NCBI GenBank assembly: GCA_028283725.1
Contig: JAPWKC010000004.1
Coordinates: forward strand, 1,927,001 to 1,991,000
Direction of reading: 5' to 3'
DNA length: 64,000 bases
Source: Neorhizobium sp.
Lineage (GTDB): Bacteria > Pseudomonadota > Alphaproteobacteria > Rhizobiales > Rhizobiaceae
Position numbers and translations under genes: made by a program
Shown here: positions 1-9,916 of the stretch, one piece after another
Layout: the number at the start of each line of letters is the position of its first letter
Position numbering within the stretch: position 1 is the first letter of the stretch
Notes under the pieces: model-generated
The model's input: only the letters and a program-made list of their open reading frames with translations
What the model was told of the DNA's origin: nothing
Databases searched by the model: none

Positions 1-28
1 TCTGCATCGGCAAATGATCAGCGGCTTA

Positions 29-44
29 TGATTCACGTGAAACA
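29..44. other. parS: parS-like site upstream of mnmG
   Basis: TGATTCACGTGAAACA differs at one position from the bacterial ParB-binding consensus TGTTTCACGTGAAACA. It lies 25 bases before the mnmG start, 3.4 kb from parB. Binding by the ParB encoded here is inferred from the match and the neighbourhood. Confidence 0.75.
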
Positions 45-68
45 TCGGCGTGGAAACAGGATATTCGG

Positions 69-1946
69 ATGAAGACCGGATTTGATGTGATTGTCATCGG
101 TGGCGGCCACGCGGGCAGCGAGGCGGCAAGTGCGGCTGCCCGTTCCGGCGCGAAGACGGCGCTGATCACCCACAAGCGCGAAACGATCGGCGTCATGTCC
201 TGCAACCCCGCGATCGGCGGTCTGGGCAAGGGCCATCTCGTGCGCGAGGTGGATGCACTGGACGGGCTGATGGGGCGAGCGGCGGATGTCTCCGGCATCC
301 AGTTCCGTCTTCTCAACCGCAAGAAAGGGCCGGCCGTGCGCGGCCCCCGCACACAGGCCGACCGCAGGCTCTATCGCGAGGCGATGCAGGACCTGATCTT
401 CAATCATGCCAATCTCACCGTCATCGAGGGCGACGCTTTCGACATCGATATGAAGGATGGCGCGGTTTCGGCCGTTATCCTTGCCGACGGGCAACGATTC
501 GAAACCGTAACGGTTGTTCTGACCACCGGCACGTTTCTGCGCGGGCTCATTCATATCGGTGATACGAAGATCCCGGCTGGCCGGGTCGGTGAAGAACCCT
601 CGATGGGCCTTTCCGTGACCCTTGGCCGGCTTGGCCTGCGGCTTGGCCGCTTGAAGACGGGGACGCCGGCGCGCCTGAACGGCAAGACGATCGACTGGGC
701 ATCGATTGGCGCGCAGGACGCCGACGAGGATCCGGTGCCCTTCTCCTTCATGACCGAGAGGATCACCGTGCCGCAGATCGCTTGCGGCGTGACGCGCACG
801 ACAGAGGCGACCCACAAGATCATTTCGGACAATATCCACCGATCGGCGATGTATTCCGGCCAGATCGAAGGCGTCGGCCCACGCTATTGCCCGTCGATCG
901 AGGACAAGATCGTTCGTTTCGGCGAGCGCGACGGGCACCAGATCTTTCTGGAACCGGAGGGTCTCGACGACGACACGGTCTATCCGAACGGGATTTCCAC
1001 CTCTCTGCCTGCCGAGGTGCAGGAGGCCTTCATCCGCACGATCCCCGGTCTCGAACAGGTCGAGATCCTGCAGCCGGGCTACGCGATCGAATACGATCAT
1101 ATCGATCCGCGCGAACTGGATGCGACGCTGGCGGTGCGGAAGGTTCGCGGCCTTTTCCTCGCGGGTCAGATCAACGGAACGACCGGCTATGAAGAGGCTG
1201 CGGCACAGGGGCTGGTTGCGGGCACCAATGCCGCGCGGCTGGCTGGCGGCCAGGATGGCCATGCCTTCAGCCGTACTGATTCCTATATCGGTGTGATGAT
1301 CGACGATCTGACGTCCAAGGGCATTACAGAGCCCTACCGGATGTTTACATCGCGGGCGGAGTATCGGCTGTCGCTGCGCGCCGACAATGCGGATATGCGG
1401 CTGACGCCGCTCGGTGTCGCACTTGGTCTTGTCGGTTCGGATCGCGAGAGCAAGTTTCGCGCCTATGAGAGCGGCATGGCCGATCTGCGCGAAGAGCTGA
1501 AGACTTTGAATGTCACGCCGAACGAAGCGGCGAAGCATGGGATCAAGCTCAATCAGGATGGGCAGCGGCGGAGCGCCTATGACCTTCTCGCCTATCCGGA
1601 TCTGTCCTTTTCTACGCTTGAGGCGGTCTGGCCGCATCTGTCCGCTATCTCGACCAAGATCAAGGATGCGATCCATATCGAGGCGAGCTATGCCGTCTAC
1701 ATGGATCGCCAGGCGACGGACATCAAGGCGACACGCAAGGACGAGTCGCGTTTGATCCCGGTCGATTTCGACTTCTCCAAAGTGCCCGGCCTATCGAATG
1801 AATTGCGCCTGAAGCTGAAGGCTGCGGCGCCGCAGAACCTGGCGCAGGCTGCGAAGGTCGATGGCATGACGCCGGCGGCACTTGCCCTTTTATTGGCGCT
1901 GATGCGCAAGCATTCCGTGCAAGAACCCGTGGAACGAGTCTCCTGA
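69..1946 (+). CDS. mnmG: tRNA uridine-5-carboxymethylaminomethyl synthesis enzyme MnmG (GidA)
   Basis: This FAD-dependent subunit works with MnmE to place the carboxymethylaminomethyl group on wobble uridine 34 of certain tRNAs in the cytoplasm. The N-terminus carries the FAD dinucleotide fold [14 protein letters not shown] (residues about 7-20), followed by the family signature [18 protein letters not shown] (about 45-62), GPRTQADR, and near residue 365 [20 protein letters not shown]. At 625 residues it has the usual full length. The stop overlaps the rsmG start by one base (TGATG), so the two are probably translationally coupled. mnmE normally lies upstream and would be outside the window. 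Confidence 0.98.
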   Translation: MKTGFDVIVIGGGHAGSEAASAAARSGAKTALITHKRETIGVMSCNPAIGGLGKGHLVREVDALDGLMGRAADVSGIQFRLLNRKKGPAVRGPRTQADRRLYREAMQDLIFNHANLTVIEGDAFDIDMKDGAVSAVILADGQRFETVTVVLTTGTFLRGLIHIGDTKIPAGRVGEEPSMGLSVTLGRLGLRLGRLKTGTPARLNGKTIDWASIGAQDADEDPVPFSFMTERITVPQIACGVTRTTEATHKIISDNIHRSAMYSGQIEGVGPRYCPSIEDKIVRFGERDGHQIFLEPEGLDDDTVYPNGISTSLPAEVQEAFIRTIPGLEQVEILQPGYAIEYDHIDPRELDATLAVRKVRGLFLAGQINGTTGYEEAAAQGLVAGTNAARLAGGQDGHAFSRTDSYIGVMIDDLTSKGITEPYRMFTSRAEYRLSLRADNADMRLTPLGVALGLVGSDRESKFRAYESGMADLREELKTLNVTPNEAAKHGIKLNQDGQRRSAYDLLAYPDLSFSTLEAVWPHLSAISTKIKDAIHIEASYAVYMDRQATDIKATRKDESRLIPVDFDFSKVPGLSNELRLKLKAAAPQNLAQAAKVDGMTPAALALLLALMRKHSVQEPVERVS

Positions 1947-2557
1947 TGCAACTGAACGGCAAAAGTGTTTCACGTGAAACGGCGCAGAAGCTCGAGCATT
2001 TCGCAGCTCTCTTTCAGAAATGGGCCAAGACGATCAATCTCGTTGCGCCTTCGACGCTGAACGAACTCTGGTCGCGCCACATTGCAGACAGTGCACAGAT
2101 CTATCAGGCCTCCCCTGGCCCCTTTCATTGGGTCGACCTTGGTTCAGGCGGGGGATTTCCCGGCATCATTACCGCCATCCTGCTGAGTGAGCATCAGGAT
2201 GGATGGGTGGATCTGGTGGAAAGCAATCAGAAGAAGGCGGCCTTTCTGCGCGTGGCTTTGAGCGAGACCGGTGCGCGGGGCGCTGTGCATCCCATCCGTA
2301 TCGAGGCGGCAACCGCCAAAATTCCGACCTGCGACCGCATTTCGGCGCGTGCGTTGGCCGATCTCGACCTGCTGTTCGATTACACCGCGCCATGGCTGGT
2401 GGGAACCGAAACACGAGCCTTCTTCCACAAAGGCCGGGATTATCTTTCCGAAGTCGAGAAAGCCCGTGGCCGCTGGAGATTCGATCTGTTAGAACATGCG
2501 AGTGCTGTCGAGCGGGATTCCGTCATTCTGGAGATCGGCGACCTGAAGCACGGTTAA
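1946..2557 (+). CDS. rsmG: 16S rRNA (guanine(527)-N7)-methyltransferase RsmG (GidB)
   Basis: RsmG methylates N7 of G527 in 16S rRNA with S-adenosylmethionine. Its loss gives low-level streptomycin resistance in several bacteria. The SAM-binding motif [11 protein letters not shown] is at residues 63-73. The protein is 203 residues, normal for the family. The start ATG overlaps the mnmG stop. Codons 7-12 (S-V-S-R-E-T) are written across a near-perfect parS palindrome, so the extreme 5' end of the gene doubles as a ParB site. parA follows after 18 bases. Confidence 0.97.
   Translation: MQLNGKSVSRETAQKLEHFAALFQKWAKTINLVAPSTLNELWSRHIADSAQIYQASPGPFHWVDLGSGGGFPGIITAILLSEHQDGWVDLVESNQKKAAFLRVALSETGARGAVHPIRIEAATAKIPTCDRISARALADLDLLFDYTAPWLVGTETRAFFHKGRDYLSEVEKARGRWRFDLLEHASAVERDSVILEIGDLKHG
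1966..1981. other. parS: parS site inside rsmG
   Basis: TGTTTCACGTGAAACG matches the parS consensus at 15 of 16 positions; the inner 14 bases (1967-1980) form a perfect palindrome. It lies within codons 7-12 of rsmG and about 600 bases before parA. This is the best site in the window and, by position and sequence, probably a real centromere element. Confidence 0.88.
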
Positions 2558-2575
2558 CCTCACCATGGGTGCCGC

Positions 2576-3367
2576 ATGTTCGGAAAAAATCGGATTATTA
2601 CCATTGCTAACCAGAAGGGTGGTGTCGGCAAGACGACGACGGCCATCAATCTGGCGACCGCTCTCGCGGCCATCGGTGAAAAAGTCCTGATCGTCGATCT
2701 CGATCCGCAGGGCAATGCCAGTACGGGGCTCGGGATTGATCGCAAGGATCGCAAGCTTTCCTCCTATGACGTGCTGATGGGCCATGCTCTGCTTGGCGAA
2801 GCGGCGATGGAAACCGCGGTTCCCAATCTCGATATCGTGCCTTCGACCATGGATCTGCTCGGTTTCGAAATGGAAATCGCCCAGTCCTCCGATCGCGCCT
2901 TCAAGCTGCGTCGGGCACTGGAGCCGCAGAATTCCAGCCAATATTCCTATATCCTGCTGGATTGCCCGCCGTCGTTCAATCTCCTGACCATGAACGCGAT
3001 GGCCGCCGCTCATTCTGTTCTGGTGCCGCTGCAATGCGAATTCTTTGCGCTTGAGGGCTTGAGCCAGTTGCTGGAAACTGTCGATCAGGTGCGGCGCACC
3101 GTCAACCCGACGCTGGATATCCAGGGCATCGTGCTGACCATGTTCGATGCGCGCAACAATCTGGCGCAGCAGGTGGTAAACGACGTTCGGACTTACCTTG
3201 GCGACAAGGTCTATCACACATTGATTCCGCGCAATGTCCGCGTTTCCGAGGCGCCGTCCTATGGCAAGCCGGCCATTCTGTATGACCTGAAATGCGCTGG
3301 CAGCCAGGCCTATCTTCAGCTGGCATCGGAAGTGATCCAGCGTGAACGCCGCCGGAAAGCGGCCTGA
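2576..3367 (+). CDS. parA: Chromosome-partitioning ATPase ParA (Soj family)
   Basis: ParA is a nucleoid-binding ATPase that moves ParB-parS complexes and so segregates newly replicated origins. The deviant Walker A motif KGGVGKTTT sits at residues 14-22 and the Walker A' stretch VDLDPQGNASTG near residue 41. The 263-residue length, with no N-terminal HTH extension, marks a chromosomal rather than plasmid-type ParA. It is followed by parB after a 27-base gap, and parS sites lie upstream. The start ATG gives a family-typical N-terminus running straight into the ATPase fold (RIITIANQKGG). Confidence 0.97.
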   Translation: MFGKNRIITIANQKGGVGKTTTAINLATALAAIGEKVLIVDLDPQGNASTGLGIDRKDRKLSSYDVLMGHALLGEAAMETAVPNLDIVPSTMDLLGFEMEIAQSSDRAFKLRRALEPQNSSQYSYILLDCPPSFNLLTMNAMAAAHSVLVPLQCEFFALEGLSQLLETVDQVRRTVNPTLDIQGIVLTMFDARNNLAQQVVNDVRTYLGDKVYHTLIPRNVRVSEAPSYGKPAILYDLKCAGSQAYLQLASEVIQRERRRKAA

Positions 3368-3394
3368 TCCAAGTTCTATCTGTAGGGTGTATAT

Positions 3395-4309
3395 ATGAGC
3401 GATGATCCTTCAAAGCGGCGGCTCGGCCGCGGTCTTGCGGCGCTGATCGGCGAAATGGATCAGCCGGCCGTTGCTGATCGCGAGACAAAGGCGGTGAGCG
3501 CCGACCGTATGGTGCCGATCGAGCATATCACCCGCAACCCGAAAAACCCCCGCCGCACGTTCGATGAAAACGAGTTGCAGGATCTGTCCAGCTCGGTGCG
3601 TCAGCATGGGATCGTGCAGCCGGTCGTGGTTCGTCCGCGTGGCGCCGACCGCTATGAGATCATTGCCGGCGAGCGTCGCTGGCGCGCGGCGCAGCTTGCC
3701 GGGCTTGTCGAGATCCCGATCATCGTTCGCGATGTGGATGATCGGACGGCGCTGGAGCTCGCGATCGTCGAAAACGTCCAGCGGTCCGACCTTAATCCGC
3801 TGGAAGAGGCGCTCGGCTATGAGCAGCTGATCGCCGAACACGGCTATACGCAGAATGATCTTGGCGAGATCATCGGCAAAAGCCGCAGTCACGTCGCCAA
3901 CAGCCTGCGCCTTCTGAAGCTGCCCGATCCGGTGCGCGACATGCTATCGGCTGGTTCGCTGTCTGCCGGTCATGCCCGTGCGCTGATCACAACATCCGAC
4001 CCTTCTGCACTGGCAAAGACGATTGTCGCCAAGGGCATGTCGGTGCGCGATGCGGAGCGTCTGGCGCAGAACGATATCAAGGCACAGGCCGAGCCAAGTG
4101 CCGCCCAGCCGATCGCCGAGAAGGATTCCGATACGCTGGCGCTGGAACGGACGCTTTCCGACGCACTTGGTCTTGAGGTGAAGATCAATCATCGCGGTGG
4201 CGCCGGTCAACTGCGCATCAATTACCGCAGCCTCGAACAGCTGGAAGACGTCTGCCGTTTGCTGGAACGACGGCAGGCTCCGGGCGAGCCCCGGATTTCG
4301 TTCCCGTAA
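3395..4309 (+). CDS. parB: Chromosome-partitioning protein ParB (Spo0J family)
   Basis: ParB binds parS, loads as a CTP-dependent clamp and spreads on flanking DNA, stimulating ParA. The N-terminus has the ParA-contact segment KRRLGRGLAALIGE (residues about 7-20). The ParB/sulfiredoxin-like domain includes the nucleotide-binding box GERRWRAAQLAG (about 92-103). A helix-turn-helix around LGEIIGKSRSHVANSLRLL (about 155-173) reads parS, and a C-terminal dimerisation region follows. It is 304 residues, normal for the family. The recognised sites are presumably those at 29-44 and 1966-1981. Confidence 0.97.
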   Translation: MSDDPSKRRLGRGLAALIGEMDQPAVADRETKAVSADRMVPIEHITRNPKNPRRTFDENELQDLSSSVRQHGIVQPVVVRPRGADRYEIIAGERRWRAAQLAGLVEIPIIVRDVDDRTALELAIVENVQRSDLNPLEEALGYEQLIAEHGYTQNDLGEIIGKSRSHVANSLRLLKLPDPVRDMLSAGSLSAGHARALITTSDPSALAKTIVAKGMSVRDAERLAQNDIKAQAEPSAAQPIAEKDSDTLALERTLSDALGLEVKINHRGGAGQLRINYRSLEQLEDVCRLLERRQAPGEPRISFP

Positions 4310-4411
4310 CGAGCATGGCACCCGGCGGCTTTAGGGTTTGATGCGGGCGTTTTTCCCGAATGTGGGGGGCGCTCGTTCAGCCGGATGTGATGGTAACATA
4401 TCCACCAGACG

Positions 4412-4493
4412 CATCATCCTCGCCCTTGGGGTAGGGTTTGGCCGGGATCCTAGCGCGCGGCAATAGGTTCTTGGGACAAACCCGAGGATGGTG
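4412..4493. repeat. Degenerate palindromic intergenic repeat
   Basis: Ends TCATCCTCG and CGAGGATG are inverted, and the right half (GGTTCTTGGGACAAACCCGA onward) resembles the repeat at 15250-15329 read in reverse complement. I judge it a decayed copy of the same palindromic family. The family name is not asserted. Confidence 0.5.
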
Positions 4494-4550
4494 ATCAAAA
4501 TTGCCGGCGAAATGATGATATCCGCTTGCGCGCGGGTGGACATCTGCTAG

Positions 4551-4680
<130 letters not shown>

Positions 4681-4734
4681 GCGCGTGCTAAGCCGCATCG
4701 GTCCTTCGCCAATCTCTTCAACTGCTTGATATAA

Positions 4735-5769
4735 TCAGCGGCGCGCGCTTTGCAGCGTGATGGCCAGCAGTGTCTGCATGGCGATCGAGGGTTCGAGGCT
4801 TTGCTTCTGGCGCGTGGCCAGGACGGCAGCCTGAAGCCGGTCCGTCTCGCGGGCGAGGCCCGCCGCGGGCCAGGAGCGAAGCGCCTTTTCAATCAGAGGC
4901 TTGCGTTTGAAATGGATATGCCGACCAAGCGTCATCATCACCTGACCGGGCTGAAGGCGCTTTTCATCCATTTCGGCACGCATGACGTCAAGCAGCTGGA
5001 ACTGTTTCAGACATGATTGCAGGACCAGGAAGATCGGCGTCTTGGAGGTGACGACTTTCTGCACCGCCCGGTGCAAGGCGTCGGGATCGCCCGAAAGGAC
5101 GGCATCGACCGCCTCGTCGGTGGAGACGCTGCTGGCATCGCCGATAATCTCTTCGACGTGGTGTTCCTCGACAGTACCCTCGCCGCGGCAATAGAGCGCC
5201 AGTTTCCTGACCTCGTTGCGCGAGGCGATCCGATCGCCGCCGAGGAGCTCAAGCAGGCGTTCGCGCCCGGCCGGTGCGATGCGAAGGTTTTCGTTGGCCA
5301 GTTCGGTATCGATCAGTGCGTTCAGCGCGCGGGTATCATCCGCATAGCAGGGTGTGATGGCGATCGATTTGGCAGGCTCGGCGATCTTGCGCAACCCGCT
5401 TGTCTTCTTCAGATCGCCGGCTTCGATGATCAGCAGGTTTTCAGGCGCCCGCCCGGTGGAAAGCAAGGTCAGCGCATCGATGACAGGTTTTTCGTTGTTG
5501 ACGCCGCGCAGCCAGACAAGTTTCGAACCACCGAACAGGCCGAGCGAATTCACCTCGTCAATCAGCCGACCGGGATCTCCCTGGAGATCGCCGACATCGA
5601 GCTTGAGCATGGAAAACGGATCGTCCGCGGGCACGCCCGATTTGGCGGCAATCATCCCGGCGCGTTCCGAGACAAGGCCACGATCGGGGCCATAGATCAC
5701 GAAGATCTTGAAACGTTCGACCGCTCCTTCAACGAAGCGGTCGAACTCGTGCGACTTTATTTCCGCCAT
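4735..5769 (-). CDS. holA: DNA polymerase III subunit delta (HolA)
   Basis: HolA is the clamp-loader subunit that opens the beta sliding clamp. The 344-residue length and the succession of segments fit the family: an N-terminal RecA-like fold beginning [12 protein letters not shown], a middle helical part with SRNEVRKLALY, and a C-terminal collar domain ending SIAMQTLLAITLQSARR. Its start overlaps the end of lptE by 13 bases, so it is the last gene of a leuS-lptE-holA operon. It is convergent with parB across the heptamer array. Confidence 0.93.
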   Translation of the reverse strand: MAEIKSHEFDRFVEGAVERFKIFVIYGPDRGLVSERAGMIAAKSGVPADDPFSMLKLDVGDLQGDPGRLIDEVNSLGLFGGSKLVWLRGVNNEKPVIDALTLLSTGRAPENLLIIEAGDLKKTSGLRKIAEPAKSIAITPCYADDTRALNALIDTELANENLRIAPAGRERLLELLGGDRIASRNEVRKLALYCRGEGTVEEHHVEEIIGDASSVSTDEAVDAVLSGDPDALHRAVQKVVTSKTPIFLVLQSCLKQFQLLDVMRAEMDEKRLQPGQVMMTLGRHIHFKRKPLIEKALRSWPAAGLARETDRLQAAVLATRQKQSLEPSIAMQTLLAITLQSARR

Positions 5770-6350
5770 GCCACTGGCTTCGGCTGTGCTTGCGGCTGGA
5801 GCTGCGGCGGCGGCTCATGCGACAGAACGATGGTGATCTCGCCGCGGATGAACTCGGCCGCCTCCTTGGCCGCCCGGTTTTCACCGTCACGGATGGCCCG
5901 CAGGCGGGCGAAGGCCTGACCGGAAACGTCGATCTGCGCCACCAGTGTCCGGGTGGCCGATTTCAGCACCTTCTGGTCGCTCATCCGGGTCAGCGTATAG
6001 TCGACGGTGACTTCGACGCGTCCAGGGATGGGAACATGGGTTTCCGAGGTCGTCTGGTCGTCGCTGGTGATGTCGAGAATGCTCGACGCCGTGCTCTTCG
6101 CCGACAGTTTGACGTCGTAGAGCGGGTTCTTGGCTTCGCCGGCGCCGCCGGTCGCCAGGAAGATGAGGTTGTTGCGGACGACCTGTTCGATGCGGTTCGA
6201 TGGGGCGTCGAAGCCGACTGTGGTCAGGCGCTGCCCGACAGCGCCCGAGGTTTCCGAATAGAGCGGACGCACCTGGCAGCCGGCCAGAATGGCGACGAGC
6301 GTCAGGCTGGCGGCGATGCCGAAGCGGCGGCGATTGCGATCAAACGACAA
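5757..6350 (-). CDS. lptE: LPS-assembly lipoprotein LptE
   Basis: LptE plugs the LptD beta-barrel that inserts lipopolysaccharide into the outer leaflet of the outer membrane. A lipoprotein signal is visible: basic residues (RNRRRF), a hydrophobic core ([11 protein letters not shown]) and the lipobox LAGC with Cys25 as the acylated residue. The mature protein begins CQVRPLYSE, typical of alphaproteobacterial LptE. At 197 residues it has the expected size. It overlaps leuS by 11 bases and holA by 13, a conserved Rhizobiales arrangement. Confidence 0.93.
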   Translation of the reverse strand: MSFDRNRRRFGIAASLTLVAILAGCQVRPLYSETSGAVGQRLTTVGFDAPSNRIEQVVRNNLIFLATGGAGEAKNPLYDVKLSAKSTASSILDITSDDQTTSETHVPIPGRVEVTVDYTLTRMSDQKVLKSATRTLVAQIDVSGQAFARLRAIRDGENRAAKEAAEFIRGEITIVLSHEPPPQLQPQAQPKPVAWRK

Positions 6351-8973
6351 TGTTCACGATCCTCTGTGGGACGACGATGATCTTCTTCGGCGCCCTGCCC
6401 TCAAGTGCGGCCTGAACCGTGTCCAGCGCCAGAACCGCAGCCTCGACGGCAGTTTGATCCGCGTCGCGCGCGATTGTCAATTCGCCACGCTTCTTGCCAT
6501 TGATCTGCACCGGCAGGGTCACTTCGTTCTCCACCACCAGGGCTTCGTCGAAGGTCGGCCACGCGGCTTTGGCCAGAACGCCGTCATTGCCGAGCACCGT
6601 CCAGCATTCTTCGGCCAGATGCGGCGTCATCGGCGCGACAATCTGGATCAGGATCTGTGCGGCGTCGCGAACGGCAGCCGTATAGGCGGCGTCGGCGGTA
6701 CCGGCGGCGACCTTGCCAAGCGGGGCGGCAAGGGCGTTCACAAGCTCATAGATGCGCGCCACGGCCTTGTTGAAGGCGAGCTTGTCGTAATCGCCCTGAA
6801 CGGCCTGCAGCGTCTTGTGGGCCAGCTGCGAGATCGCCTTGGCTTCACCATCCTTAGCCGGCTGCGGATTTACTTTTGCCAGCGCTTCGGCAGCTTCGGA
6901 AATCAGGCGCCACAGGCGCTGGGTGAAGCGATGGGCGCCTTCCACACCGGCTTCCGACCAGATCACGTCACGATCCGGCGGGCTGTCGGAAAGAACGAAG
7001 AAACGCGCCGTGTCGGCGCCGTAGGAGCCGATGATGTCATCGGGATCGACAACGTTCTTCTTCGACTTCGACATCTTCTCGATCGAGCCGATGGTGACTT
7101 CCTCGCCGCTCCGCAACAGGGTCGCGGAGCGTATGCCATCGACTTCCTCGATACGGATATCGGCGGGTGCCACCCATTCGCCATTGGTGCCGCCGGCGCC
7201 CAGACGATAGGTCTCGTGGACCACCATGCCCTGCGTGAAGAGGCCCTTGAAGGGCTCCTTCACGGCAACATGGCCGGTTTCGCGCATGGCGCGGGTGAAG
7301 AAGCGCGAATACAGCAGGTGCAGGATCGCGTGTTCGATACCGCCGATATACTGGTCCACAGGCAGCCAGTGGTTGGCGACCTTCGGATCCGTCGGGTTAT
7401 TCTCCCACGGCGCCGTGAAGCGCGTGAAGTACCAGCTGGAATCGACGAATGTATCCATCGTGTCCGTCTCGCGGCGGGCATCGTGGCCGCATTGCGGGCA
7501 GGAAACGTGGCGCCAGGTGGCGTGACGGTCGAGCGGGTTGCCAGGCAGGTCGAAGGTGACGTCGTCAGGCAGCTTGACCGGCAGGTCCTTCTTCGGCACC
7601 GGAACGACGCCGCAGACTTCGCAATGGATGACCGGGATCGGGCAACCCCAATAGCGCTGGCGGGAGATGCCCCAGTCGCGCAGACGGAAATTGACCTTGC
7701 GCTCGCCCTGCGGCGCATTGCCGAGCGTCAGTGCTGCAAGCTTTTCCGCGACGATCTGGAAGGCTTCCTCGGTGGTCTTGCCATCCAGGAAGCGCGAATT
7801 GATCATCACGCCATCATCGACGAAGGCGGTATCGCCAATTGAAAAGGTCGCTGCATCGCCATCCCTCGGCATGACGACGGGGATAACCGGCAGGTCATAC
7901 TTGCGGGCAAAATCCAGGTCGCGCTGGTCGCCGGCCGGGCAGCCGAAGATGGCGCCGGTGCCATAGTCCATCAGGACGAAATTGGCGACGTAGACCGGCA
8001 GTTCCCAGGCGGGATCCAGCGGGTGTTTCACGCGGATGCCGGTATCGATGCCCTTCTTCTCTGCCGTTTCGAGTGCGGCGAGCGAGGTGCCCTGGCGGCG
8101 GCATTCTTCGGCAAAGGCTTCGATAGCCGGATTCTTTTCCGCTGCGGCCTTGGCCAGCGGATGATCGGCGGCAATCGCCAGGAAGGAGGCGCCGAACAGC
8201 GTGTCTGGACGGGTCGTGTAGACCGTGACTTCGCGCTCGTTCGACGGTGCCGTCTCGGCGACGATCTCCCAGCGCAGCGCCATGCCTTCGGAGCGGCCGA
8301 TCCAGTTCTTCTGCATCAGTCGGACTTTTTCCGGCCACTGATCCAGATTGTCCAGCTCGTCCAGCAGATCCTGGCTGAAATCGGTGATCTTGAAGAACCA
8401 CTGAACCAGGTCGCGCTGTTCCACCAGCGCGCCGGAGCGCCAGCCGCGGCCGTCGATCACCTGCTCGTTGGCGAGAACGGTCTGGTCAACGGGGTCCCAG
8501 TTGACCTTCGACTGCTTGCGGTAGACCAGGCCCTTTTCCATCATGTCGAGGAAGAGGTGCTGCTGCTGCTGGTAATATTCGACATCGCAGGTGGCGAACT
8601 CTCTGCTCCAGTCCAGCGAAAGCCCCATGGACTTCAGCTGCTTCTTCATCGATGCGATGTTCTGGTAGGTCCAGGTCTTCGGATGGGTGTTGTTGTCGCG
8701 CGCGGCGTTTTCCGCCGGCATGCCGAAAGCGTCCCAACCCATCGGGTGGAGCACGTTGTAGCCGCGGGCGCGCTTGTAGCGGGCAACGACGTCGCCCATC
8801 GCATAATTGCGCACATGGCCCATGTGGATGCGGCCCGACGGATAGGGGAACATCTCGAGGACGTAGTATTTTTCGCGCGGATCGCTGTTGTCGGTTTCGA
8901 AAACCTTCTCGTCGTTCCACTTCTGCTGCCAACGAGGCTCGGCATCGCGCGGATTGTATCGTTCGGTCGCCAT
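6340..8973 (-). CDS. leuS: Leucyl-tRNA synthetase
   Basis: LeuS charges tRNA-Leu with leucine and edits mischarged products. The HIGH-type signature appears as [11 protein letters not shown] (residues 43-53) and the KMSKS loop as EKMSKSKKN (about 630-638). A CP1 editing insertion lies between, and the C-terminal anticodon-binding region ends at residue 877, a normal length. It is first in the operon with lptE and holA. The upstream 176 bases separate it from the divergent PLP-protein gene and should hold both promoters. Confidence 0.98.
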   Translation of the reverse strand: MATERYNPRDAEPRWQQKWNDEKVFETDNSDPREKYYVLEMFPYPSGRIHMGHVRNYAMGDVVARYKRARGYNVLHPMGWDAFGMPAENAARDNNTHPKTWTYQNIASMKKQLKSMGLSLDWSREFATCDVEYYQQQQHLFLDMMEKGLVYRKQSKVNWDPVDQTVLANEQVIDGRGWRSGALVEQRDLVQWFFKITDFSQDLLDELDNLDQWPEKVRLMQKNWIGRSEGMALRWEIVAETAPSNEREVTVYTTRPDTLFGASFLAIAADHPLAKAAAEKNPAIEAFAEECRRQGTSLAALETAEKKGIDTGIRVKHPLDPAWELPVYVANFVLMDYGTGAIFGCPAGDQRDLDFARKYDLPVIPVVMPRDGDAATFSIGDTAFVDDGVMINSRFLDGKTTEEAFQIVAEKLAALTLGNAPQGERKVNFRLRDWGISRQRYWGCPIPVIHCEVCGVVPVPKKDLPVKLPDDVTFDLPGNPLDRHATWRHVSCPQCGHDARRETDTMDTFVDSSWYFTRFTAPWENNPTDPKVANHWLPVDQYIGGIEHAILHLLYSRFFTRAMRETGHVAVKEPFKGLFTQGMVVHETYRLGAGGTNGEWVAPADIRIEEVDGIRSATLLRSGEEVTIGSIEKMSKSKKNVVDPDDIIGSYGADTARFFVLSDSPPDRDVIWSEAGVEGAHRFTQRLWRLISEAAEALAKVNPQPAKDGEAKAISQLAHKTLQAVQGDYDKLAFNKAVARIYELVNALAAPLGKVAAGTADAAYTAAVRDAAQILIQIVAPMTPHLAEECWTVLGNDGVLAKAAWPTFDEALVVENEVTLPVQINGKKRGELTIARDADQTAVEAAVLALDTVQAALEGRAPKKIIVVPQRIVNIVV

Positions 8974-9149
8974 TTCGATGATATTCCGGGAAAATAGGGA
9001 TTATGATTTGGCCAGACCTTCACCACGAATGGCCGCAAGCGTCAAGTTTTACAGGCCGATCGAGGGTCAAGTTTAGGGTGCAAACCCCTTGGCATACGCT
9101 CATATGGGCGCTAATCGCAAAAGCCGCAAGAATGAGAAGGATGATCAGG

Positions 9150-9809
9150 ATGAGTGTCGAAGAGCGGCTGCAGGATGTGAAAGACCGGATCGCCAAGGCG
9201 GAACAGTATTCCAAACGCTCTGCCGGCTCTGCCGTTCTGGTGGCCGTGTCGAAGACTTTCGAGGCAGACGACATCCGTCCGGTGATCGCTGCCGGTCAAC
9301 GTGTGTTCGGCGAAAACCGGGTGCAGGAAAGCCAAAGCAAGTGGCCGGACCTGAAATCAGAGACATCCGATATCGAACTGCACCTGATCGGGCCGCTGCA
9401 ATCCAACAAGGCGGCGGATGCGGTCGAGCTGTTCGACGTGATCGAGACCGTCGACCGTGAAAAGATTGCTCGTGCGCTTGCCGAGGAAATGAAGCGTCAG
9501 GGGAAGACGCCGAAGCTCTATGTGCAGGTCAATACCGGGCTCGAGCCGCAGAAGGCGGGGATCGCACCGAAGGAGACGGCCGACTTCGTGACGCTCTGCC
9601 GCGAGGCGCTTGGTCTGTCGATCGAGGGCCTGATGTGCATTCCGCCGGCAGATGAAAATCCCGGCCCGCATTTCGCACTTCTCGCCAAGCTCGCACAGGA
9701 ATGTGGTGTCGAGAAACTGTCGATGGGCATGTCGGGCGATTTCGAGACCGCGGTCGAATTCGGCGCCACCAGCGTGCGCGTCGGCTCGGCGATTTTCGGG
9801 TCGCGCTGA
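9150..9809 (+). CDS. YggS-family pyridoxal-phosphate-binding protein
   Basis: Members of this family bind PLP and keep free PLP and amino-acid pools balanced; no enzymatic reaction is firmly established. Lys35 in VAVSKTF is the expected PLP Schiff-base residue. The C-terminus has the phosphate-binding pattern SMGMSGDFE followed by VRVGSAIFG. I chose ATG 9150 (MSVEERLQDVK) because AGAAGG lies 9 bases upstream and the product, 219 residues, matches the family. Longer upstream starts would add a segment unlike the family. It is divergent from leuS. Confidence 0.93.
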   Translation: MSVEERLQDVKDRIAKAEQYSKRSAGSAVLVAVSKTFEADDIRPVIAAGQRVFGENRVQESQSKWPDLKSETSDIELHLIGPLQSNKAADAVELFDVIETVDREKIARALAEEMKRQGKTPKLYVQVNTGLEPQKAGIAPKETADFVTLCREALGLSIEGLMCIPPADENPGPHFALLAKLAQECGVEKLSMGMSGDFETAVEFGATSVRVGSAIFGSR

Positions 9810-9916
9810 GCGTCTTTTTCCGAAGCGTGTCTAACCCCTTTGTCGGGGTTTCCGCTCCTCTCCCCCTCCCCTACATTGCCGCTTCAAGGGCTGTGCGCAT
9901 GTATTGGGAGGTGCAG

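Noticed and set aside
33..1676. 547-codon minus-strand open frame
   Set aside because: Antisense of mnmG; the mnmG frame has clear FAD and family motifs.
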